From Podochytrium sp. JEL0797 (taxonomy: Eukaryota > Chytridiomycota > Chytridiomycetes > Chytridiales > Chytriomycetaceae), in assembly GCA_027596195.1 (NCBI GenBank), contig JADGJG010000884.1:1-11397 (forward strand): 11,397 nucleotides of DNA, read 5' to 3'. Shown here one piece after another: positions 8,659 to 11,397 of the stretch (its first letter is position 1; every line of letters starts with the position of its first letter). A program made the position numbers and the translations under genes. A model generated the notes under the pieces. It had not been told where the DNA came from and searched no databases. It saw only the letters and a program-made list of their open reading frames with translations.

Positions 8659-9900
8659 ATGAGCGACTCTGGGATGGAAAGCGACTCTCTGCGGCGCATG
8701 GTGCCCAGCGAAGCGCATCGGCAACAACGCCGGCTCAGCACCCGAGAGCGCAACGAGCAGCGGCCGCGCACGCTTCTCGACCCAACGAACAGCCAGGGAG
8801 ACTTCCGCCTGGCTTTTGCCGACGCCCAGGACCAACGCCCTAGTCGCAAGGAGCGCACGGCCAGTCTGGCCCCAGCAACCCACACCCACCAGAAACACCA
8901 CGAACCAAACCGCCCGAAGGCCGCCAGCATCTCCTCCAGTGACCAGTACCAGTACCAGTTCCCGCCTCAACCAGTGCAAAACTACACATTCCCGCCTCAG
9001 CAGTACACCGACTCTAGTAGTTTCTATGAAGATCAATACGCTGGGAGTGCGAGTTTCGAAAGTGGGCCCGATGAAGTTTCGTACGAAGCCGTTGGGGAGG
9101 CCCCTGTCAAGGCATTCATGGGTCCACCGTTAAAGCTCAACTTTCTTCGAAAAGGGACTGTGCCGGCTGCAAGGGGTGCATCCCAGGGTGACAGTGCGAG
9201 TACGAGCGGGAGCAGTGAAAACGGGGGATCATCGGGCAAAAAGGAGAAACGCGTGAAGGAAGAGGTTGTGAAAGTCCACATGGGCCCTCCCATCAGGATG
9301 AACTATCAGAGGCGAAAGAGCGAGGCGCCAAAGAGTGCTAGCAGTGTGGGTGGCAAAACTTTCGATTCGGAAGAAGCTCGTCAGTTGGCGGAATATGCGG
9401 CTACCGGCGGATTCTTTAGAAAGTTTGGATTCTCGGTATGTTTGGCTCCAAATCAGTCTCAATAACTGCTGAGCGGTTTCGTTTTTGTTTGACAGCCCAA
9501 AAGCGGAAATCGCTCCAACTCGCCCTCTTCACTCAACAACAGCAAAACCGAAAGCTTTTTGGACGACAATTTCGGAGCCGCTCCAGACTATCGCCAGGAA
9601 ACCTTCCTCCATCCCACCGAGGGACCATCAACTCACCACGCTTCCGAGTACATCCCGAGACCGCGTCAGGATTCGGCCGCACTTCATCCTCTCATGGCCG
9701 TCGCGGCACCGATTGCGTTTGACGAATCCAACACGGATTCGCCGCGCGGACTCCGAAAATCCAAGAGTATTTCGGCAATGCGCCGAACCTCAGCCGTGAC
9801 GGACGATGGAGAGGAAGGCGGCGAGAGTAGCCTGTCAAAGTTCCGGGCGAAACGCGCGGCTGAAAAGGCGAGGTTGTTGGCGATGTCGGAGGGGCTGTAG
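8659..9900 (+). CDS. Disordered protein with duplicated MGPP motif, unknown function
   Basis: Two exons, 8659-9435 and 9496-9900, separated by a 60-nt intron (donor GTATGT, acceptor TTGACAG) in phase 0, give 393 residues. I do not recognise the family. Residues 1-90 are Arg/Ser/Gln-rich and likely disordered; residues about 95-117 hold two FPPQ units in a Tyr/Gln-rich stretch. The notable feature is a near-duplicate motif, VKAFMGPPLKLNFLRKG at 150-166 and VKVHMGPPIRMNYQRR at 205-220, separated by a Ser/Gly/Lys-rich linker. Residues about 236-259 (SEEARQLAEYAATGGFFRKF) may form a helix. The second exon is Ser-rich and ends in a basic amphipathic segment (SKFRAKRAAEKARLLAM). No signal peptide or membrane segment is seen. 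The ATG at 8659 is the first in frame. The pattern suggests a scaffold or adaptor that presents two copies of one short linear motif; that is inference. Confidence 0.8.
9106..9318 (+). repeat. Internal duplication: two VKxxMGPPxxxNxxR motifs
   Basis: Copy 1 is encoded at 9106-9156 and copy 2 at 9271-9318, starts 55 codons apart. Shared residues are V, K, M, G, P, P, a hydrophobic, a basic, a hydrophobic, N, an aromatic, and R. The codons differ widely between copies, so this is an old or selected protein repeat, not a recent DNA duplication. Confidence 0.85.
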
Positions 9901-10001
9901 GCGCGGATTTTTTTGGCATTTCCGTTCATGAAGATTTGCTTGGGTTAGACGGATGAGAACAGAGAGAGAATATAGAAAATTATTTGCTTCAGACATAATT
10001 G
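9901..10001. other. Convergent 3' intergenic region
   Basis: 101 bp between the stop codon of the MGPP-motif gene (plus) and that of the minus-strand ORF. It contains no AATAAA on either strand; an AT-rich stretch (about 9970-10000) could serve 3' end formation for either gene. Transcripts probably overlap at their 3' ends. Confidence 0.5.
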
Positions 10002-10394
10002 TTACACGATCCCAACATTGAGATATTTGGCTCGCCGCTGTTCGATAATTCGCATCAAATACTGTTCACTCAATGCAAGAGAAGCATCATTCTTGGGCGG
10101 CGGCACAACAAAGTCCAATGAGTTTGTAACATTAAACTCTGGCTCGCCTCCCGCAGGTTCTTCAGCCAACAACCGAATTTGCAACCGAGGAGCCTTCCTC
10201 ATCTCCGCGCTACTGCTTCGGTAAAGATACCCGCTCTTGCCCGAGCTCACCTTCCCACTCGCCGACTGCTCCATCGACCTCATCACCACCTCTTCCAACG
10301 CGCCACCCCACCCTTGCCCCTTCCTCCTCCCAACAGCACCCACACTCGGCCCCCCATTCCTCCTCCACCCTTCCCCAACCACCCCCCTCAACAT
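10002..10394 (-). CDS. Unknown protein or C-terminal remnant, 130 codons
   Basis: Unrecognised. The ORF runs from ATG at 10394 to TAA at 10002. The C-terminal half looks like real coding sequence: KAPRLQIRLLAEE, then SLDFVVPPPKNDASLALSEQ, then YLMRIIEQRRAKYLNVGIV, a likely amphipathic helix at the end. The first 40 or so residues are very Gly/Arg-rich because the DNA is G-rich on this strand, and may not be original protein. An in-frame TGA lies just upstream, at the edge of the A10 tract (10407-10416). Two readings are possible: a short gene starting at 10394, or the last exon of a longer gene whose 5' part was separated by the element to the right. The 130-codon length and doubtful N-terminus favour the second, but not strongly. 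Confidence 0.5.
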   Translation of the reverse strand: MLRGVVGEGWRRNGGPSVGAVGRRKGQGWGGALEEVVMRSMEQSASGKVSSGKSGYLYRSSSAEMRKAPRLQIRLLAEEPAGGEPEFNVTNSLDFVVPPPKNDASLALSEQYLMRIIEQRRAKYLNVGIV

Positions 10395-10434
10395 CGTCCC
10401 AAGCCCTTTTTTTTTTCAGAGGTTATTGCCTCGC

Positions 10435-10440
10435 TTTATT
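10435..10440 (-). terminator. AATAAA polyadenylation signal, minus strand
   Basis: Reads AATAAA on the minus strand (TTTATT on plus), 18 nt before the A10 tract at 10416-10407. The spacing is right for a cleavage site whose poly(A) tail has been copied into DNA. Confidence 0.5.
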
Positions 10441-10626
10441 TTTAGAATAAAACATACTGCCCGCTTCCGACCAGCACGGCTCTGACCCGCCTACTTGCTT
10501 GGCTTTTTTTACAACAAAGAAGAATAAAATAAAAACGGGTAAAAAGAAAGAAAGGGGGGGTCGGATCCTATCGAGTTTCTCCTACCACGTTGCGGTGGAT
10601 CATGGGAGAATATCACCTCGAAAAAA

Positions 10627-10654
10627 CCCCAAAAACGCGGGGCAAAAAACCCGC
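10627..10654. other. Overlapping alternative hairpins in the element 3' region
   Basis: CCCC (10627-10630) can pair with GGGG (10639-10642), while GCGGG (10637-10641) can pair with CCCGC (10650-10654). Both stems use the same G tract, so only one can form at a time; each has an 8-nt loop. It may be part of a structured RNA 3' region; this is inference from pairing alone. Confidence 0.4.
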
Positions 10655-10735
10655 AGGTTGGGATCTCGATGGGATCATCACTGGCTGTTGTTAGCATCTT
10701 CTCGTATGTTTCTTGCGTTCTACTTTATTGGTATT

Positions 10736-11397
10736 TTATCTGTTTTCATTCATGTCGCCTTCACTGTCGGGTTGGGTCTCGGCCCACTCGAGGAGCCCCC
10801 CATCCAACGTGTTGGCGTCTCTCTTTTCATTTTCTTGCTCCGTGTGGTTCCTCTTTTCGATTGTTCTTTTCGGGTTTCTTTTGTGTCTACGACGATGTTC
10901 TGGTTTTCTTCTTGTTCTCTGTTGCTTGCTGCCTTCCTGGCTTCCTTCTTCCGTTATTTCTTTCCTATTTTTTACTGCTCTTGCTATTCTTTCTCTTCTT
11001 TCTGTCAGTTCTGCTTCCACCCACTCTGTTTCTGCTGGCGTGTTGGTTTCGTATGCCTCTCTGGCGCCTTTGGAGATTTCTATCATCCCTGATTTTAGAG
11101 TCCTTTCTCCGGTTTTGTGTCGATACCAGGTTTCAATTGCTTTCGTTCTCTTCTCATATCGTTTATTGTGTATGTGTTCTCCATTTTCGGCTTTGTGGGT
11201 TCCGAGTACGTCCCCGCATTGTGTGCAGATTTCTCTTCTGGCAATTCTTTGCTTCCTGGTTAGTTTCTTTTTTCTCTGTGGTCTTGCTCCAAGCTCCTCG
11301 TTTTCATTTGGCTCTTCCTCGGCGAGCTCCTCCTCATCCTCAGTTGGGTCTCCTGCTTGTTGCTTCCTTTTCGCCTTCTTTTTTGCTGCCGTTATTG
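10736..11397 (-). CDS. Partial charged ORF with a C/H-rich zinc-binding-like motif (C-terminal 219 codons)
   Basis: The frame is open from the right edge (first full codon at 11395) to TAA at 10738-10736, with no ATG before 11086, so this is the C-terminus of a longer protein. It starts Lys-rich, then an acidic block (DPTEDEEELAEEE), then a basic block (RKKKLTRKQRIARRE), then CTQC...THKAENGEHIH, a C-x2-C-x13-H-x-H arrangement (11227-11168) with another His between that could bind Zn2+. The rest (KRTKAIETWYRHKTGER onward) is almost wholly charged and polar, with repeated RRK and KR clusters, ending GDMNENR. No known domain is recognised. Composition and the poly(A)-like 3' end suggest a retroelement-encoded nucleic-acid-binding tail. 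It could instead be a host gene or a long chance ORF in purine-rich DNA. Confidence 0.4.
   Translation of the reverse strand, partial: ITAAKKKAKRKQQAGDPTEDEEELAEEEPNENEELGARPQRKKKLTRKQRIARREICTQCGDVLGTHKAENGEHIHNKRYEKRTKAIETWYRHKTGERTLKSGMIEISKGAREAYETNTPAETEWVEAELTERRERIARAVKNRKEITEEGSQEGSKQQRTRRKPEHRRRHKRNPKRTIEKRNHTEQENEKRDANTLDGGLLEWAETQPDSEGDMNENR

Larger units (their letters stand above)
10407..11397 (-). mobile_element. Putative retroposon 3' end (ORF tail, 3' region, poly(A)), extends past right edge
   Basis: On the minus strand, in order: an open, highly charged ORF ending at 10736; about 330 nt of non-coding, hairpin-rich sequence; AATAAA at 10440-10435; 18 nt; then an A10 tract at 10416-10407. 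A genomic A tract placed this way after AATAAA is what a reverse-transcribed polyadenylated RNA leaves, as in non-LTR retrotransposons and processed retrocopies. The ORF favours AGA arginine codons and AAA/GAA, unlike neighbouring genes rich in CGN arginine codons. No reverse transcriptase is inside the window and the 5' end is not visible, so target-site duplications cannot be examined. A captured or ordinary host gene with a chance A tract remains possible. Confidence 0.4.

Noticed and set aside
10401..10421. Plus-strand splice acceptor (T tract followed by CAG)
   Set aside because: It looks like a good acceptor, but no convincing plus-strand exon lies on either side; the T tract is better explained as the reverse of an A tail after AATAAA.
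10499..11092. Plus-strand ORF with hydrophobic, membrane-like stretches
   Set aside because: It is the antisense of the purine-rich minus-strand ORF: runs of TTC/TCT naturally read as Phe/Leu/Ser. No motif or ordered transmembrane pattern supports it.

Overview
The window reads as nuclear DNA of an early-diverging, probably zoosporic (chytrid-like) fungus. Support for this: spliceosomal introns of 46-74 nt with GT...AG ends, compact spacing between genes, a Faa/ACSL-type acyl-CoA ligase, an animal-like TBC1D8/9-type Rab GAP, and a Lys-rich protein with RPxT repeats of a style seen in flagellar proteins. The lineage is inferred from gene content and intron style; no ribosomal or other taxonomic marker is present.

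Layout. (1) 1-1434, minus strand: the N-terminal two thirds of a long-chain acyl-CoA synthetase in three visible exons. It runs off the left edge and carries a frame break near 1316-1334. (2) 1435-1867: a divergent, non-coding promoter region. (3) 1868-6449, plus strand: a complete five-exon gene for a 1441-residue TBC1D9/GYP2-like Rab GTPase-activating protein (two GRAM domains, TBC domain with both catalytic fingers, EF-hand). (4) 6584-8579, plus strand: a three-exon gene for a 624-residue basic protein with a possible split ubiquitin-like fold and four RPxT motifs. (5) 8659-9900, plus strand: a two-exon gene for a 393-residue low-complexity protein with a duplicated MGPP motif. (6) 10002-10394, minus strand: a short ORF of unknown function, convergent with the previous gene and possibly a remnant. 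(7) 10407-11397, minus strand: a compositionally distinct, highly charged ORF with a C/H-rich motif, a structured 3' region, AATAAA and an A10 tract. I read this as the 3' end of a retroposon, probably non-LTR-like, that extends past the right edge.

The first two genes have clear roles: fatty-acid activation and Ca2+-linked control of Rab GTPases in membrane traffic. The third and fourth are not assigned to a family; their sequence features suggest structural or adaptor roles. Nothing shows that the genes form one pathway. The least ordinary parts are the two unassigned plus-strand proteins and the retroposon-like right end. I found no CRISPR array and recognised no tRNA or rRNA gene.
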